The notes under the pieces are model-generated. The model saw only the letters and a program-made list of their open reading frames with translations. It was not told where the DNA came from and ran no database searches. The position numbers were made by a program, and so were the translations under genes. Shown here piece after piece: positions 5,734 to 6,996 of a stretch of DNA of 6,996 bases (positions are counted from its first letter, which is position 1; the number at the start of each line of letters is the position of its first letter). Source of the DNA: Erysipelotrichaceae bacterium (GTDB lineage: Bacteria > Bacillota_I > Bacilli_A > Erysipelotrichales > Erysipelotrichaceae); contig CAAEVI010000072.1 in the NCBI GenBank assembly GCA_900759455.1, positions 1 to 6,996 on the forward strand. Direction: 5' to 3'.

Positions 5734-6821
5734 CTATTCTTTAATGACCGGTATATCCATGCTCTTTGGAACATAATTAAGAGGCATTTTCTCTCCGCCA
5801 ACAACCAATGTATAACTCCCGTCTGCATGCTCGATGATATAGCTCTCTGCCATTTGTTCTTCTGAAAAAGTACCTTCTGTTATCTCAGCATCTGGATAAG
5901 AAGGTTCTACAATGATTGCATTACTAAGAAAAGGAAGCAAAAAAGCAAATACCAATAAGACTGCTGATGTCTTTCTTTTCGGTTCTCCCTGCAATAAAAA
6001 ATCGATTCGATAAGATAAGCTCTTTGTCCCGTCACTGATAAAGCATGTGGTCATCCTGGAAGGAAAACCTTTCTGTTCGACCTGCTTTCTTTGCACATCC
6101 AGAATCGACTGCGCATATTCCAGATATTCTTCTCTGTTCATTTTCCCGATCACGGCATTGTCGGCCCGCATCTCAAGATACAGATCGATCTGTTTTCTCA
6201 GTACATAGACCGGCAGAAACCACCAATACAGGATCACCACCCCGTTGATCAGCTGCTTGATCCATAGATCCTTGTGATGAATATGTTGCAGTTCATGATA
6301 TAGGATATTGTGCAGCTCTTCTTTTGTATATGCTGTTTCAGGAAGATAGATCGACGGTTTCGATCCCATCACCATCGGTGTCGAAACTGCCCCTGTGACA
6401 TATACATCTGTCCCTTGTTCTTCTGGGATGTAATCGGAAATCGCATGGTGCTGTGCATCCTGTTGTATGCTGTTCAGTAACTGCTGTAATTCTCTTACTT
6501 TTGATATGTAGCGAATCAATTGGATGATGCTTCCGATCAGCCAAACGATCAACAACATATGCATCACTGAAAAAGAAGGCCGTAATTCAAAAAGCAGAAA
6601 ATCCTTGACTGTCGTCATGATGATCGTTGATGCTACCGTTCTTGTGAACGGAAGCTCTATTGGCAGCAGGATCCTGCATAAAATGACAACCAGTATGATT
6701 GTCAAAAAGTCAGTTCGAAACAAAACATGGCTTTTTTTCTGGTGAGCAGCAGATGAAAAAACAGGATCAGTGCTGTAACCATGATCAGCGTAATCAAAAA
6801 AGAAGAAATCGTAAAACGCAT
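5734..6821 (-). CDS. BlaR1-like M56 membrane metallopeptidase, with apparent frameshift near its N-terminus
   Basis: From ATG 6821 the frame reads MRFTISSFLITLIMVTALIL (first membrane segment) and stops at 6702-6704 after 39 codons. The rest of the protein is in the -1 frame, open down to 5736. Joining at the seven-A run (6732-6738) gives 362 residues: membrane segments at about 4-27, 40-55, 84-104, 192-208 and 286-303, a VSTPMVMGSKPSIYLP motif (146-161), zinc site HELQH (176-180) and a downstream E217 in YLEMRAD. Catalytic motifs are intact. Family members sense an outside signal and cleave the partner BlaI repressor; here that gene ends 5 nt upstream. The tail after residue 305 is only about 57 residues and lacks a penicillin-binding domain, so the ligand is not evidently a beta-lactam. 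AGGTGA (6827-6832) fixes the start. A longer reading from GTG 6912 would overlap the repressor gene and loses the first membrane helix. Real mutation, sequencing error or recoding cannot be told apart. Confidence 0.82.
6732..6738 (-). other. Seven-A homopolymer at the probable frameshift site
   Basis: On the minus strand the upstream frame reads ACC AGA AAA AAA GCC. Re-reading one A gives AGC CAT GTT and enters the downstream frame. The run is also a slippery A-AAA-AAA heptamer. An alternative shift point is the T5 run in ACTTTTTGA (6703-6711). No Shine-Dalgarno-like stimulator just upstream or strong stem-loop just downstream is visible, which weakens the case for programmed frameshifting and favours an indel in the run. 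Confidence 0.6.
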
Positions 6822-6826
6822 TGCAA

Positions 6827-6832
6827 TCACCT
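6827..6832 (-). promoter_or_regulatory. Ribosome binding site of the M56 gene overlapping the repressor stop codon
   Basis: AGGTGA contains the TGA stop of the BlaI-family gene (6827-6829) and lies 5 nt before the ATG at 6821. The overlap implies translational coupling and decides the M56 start in favour of the frame that is broken later. Confidence 0.7.
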
Positions 6833-6996
6833 GTTCTGCTTTTTCTTGTCGATTTCTTTCTGCAGCCGGTCAATGACTTCCATGTCATCACATTGCTTGA
6901 TGAAAGAGGCACTCAGTTGTATAAATGTCTTTGTATCCATAAATGAAGACAGATACTCTTCTTTTGTCACACTTGGCGAAAACTCACGCATCAACG
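6827..6996 (-). CDS. BlaI/MecI/CopY-family repressor, C-terminal part (enters from right edge)
   Basis: Fifty-five residues plus the stop are visible; the winged-helix domain lies beyond the right edge. The segment begins LMREFSPSVTKEEYLSSFMD, matching the family's R-x-F/Y-x-P-x-(I/V)-x-x-E-E-Y-L junction between the DNA-binding and dimerisation parts, and continues as helices (for example FIQLSASFIKQC) to a charged end IDKKKQNR. Together with the M56 gene 5 nt downstream this is the standard repressor-protease pair, in which cleavage near this junction relieves repression. The dimerisation tail looks slightly short compared with S. aureus BlaI (126 aa in total). Recognition rests on the EEY junction and on gene order, so confidence is moderate. 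Confidence 0.75.
   Translation of the reverse strand, partial: LMREFSPSVTKEEYLSSFMDTKTFIQLSASFIKQCDDMEVIDRLQKEIDKKKQNR

Noticed and set aside
6695..6821. Programmed -1 frameshifting as the preferred explanation for the split M56 gene
   Set aside because: The A-AAA-AAA run is slippery, but I find no upstream Shine-Dalgarno-like stimulator or convincing downstream stem-loop, so it is kept only as an alternative.
6822..6912. N-terminal extension of the M56 protein from GTG 6912
   Set aside because: It runs out of frame through the repressor gene, has no ribosome site, gives a non-membrane Ser/Lys-rich leader, and replaces the expected first membrane helix that is found in the adjacent frame from ATG 6821.
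1..6996. CRISPR array, tRNA/rRNA, insertion sequence, phage genes or riboswitch
   Set aside because: No regularly spaced repeats, transposase or terminal inverted repeats, tRNA-like cloverleaf or known aptamer core was seen on either strand.

Overview
The window looks like chromosomal DNA of a low-GC Gram-positive bacterium (Bacillota). It is A+T-rich, its genes have strong purine-rich Shine-Dalgarno sites, its promoters are TTGxxx/TATAAT-like, and its content is typical of that phylum: a BcrA-type ABC transporter with a two-component system, and BlaI/M56 regulatory pairs. A gut Erysipelotrichia- or Clostridia-like host is my impression only; nothing here fixes the genus.

Layout. (1) Positions 1-182, minus strand: the N-terminal 60 residues of a BlaI/MecI/CopY-family repressor that runs off the left edge, with its own promoter at 204-232. 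(2) Positions 379-1380, plus strand: an extended -10 promoter carrying a perfect dyad, a 47-residue glycine-zipper membrane protein, an OmpR-type response regulator, and a terminator-like hairpin overlapping the regulator's stop codon. (3) Positions 1446-4145, plus strand: a tight run of BcrA-type ATPase, ABC-2 permease and a minimal one-membrane-segment histidine kinase, closed by a strong terminator. The two-component pair is therefore split around the transporter. Together these genes look like a detoxification or self-sensing module for a cell-envelope-active peptide. The substrate cannot be read from the sequence.

(4) Positions 4174-5543, plus strand: a single-gene unit for a CPA2-type Na+(K+)/H+ antiporter, with a near-consensus promoter, an AT-rich palindrome just upstream, and a bidirectional terminator. 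(5) Positions 5734-6996, minus strand: the C-terminal 55 residues of a second BlaI-family repressor (entering from the right edge), then 5 nt later a BlaR1-like M56 membrane metallopeptidase. The M56 gene has its first ~30 codons in a different frame from the rest. The break falls on or near a run of seven A residues, so it is a homopolymer indel, a sequencing error, a phase-variable switch or, less likely, programmed -1 frameshifting.

The points most worth a second look are the M56 frame break, the tiny glycine-zipper protein that heads the response-regulator transcript, the split two-component/ABC arrangement with a sensor kinase that has no visible sensor, and the M56 protein with a ~57-residue tail in place of the penicillin-binding domain of true BlaR1.
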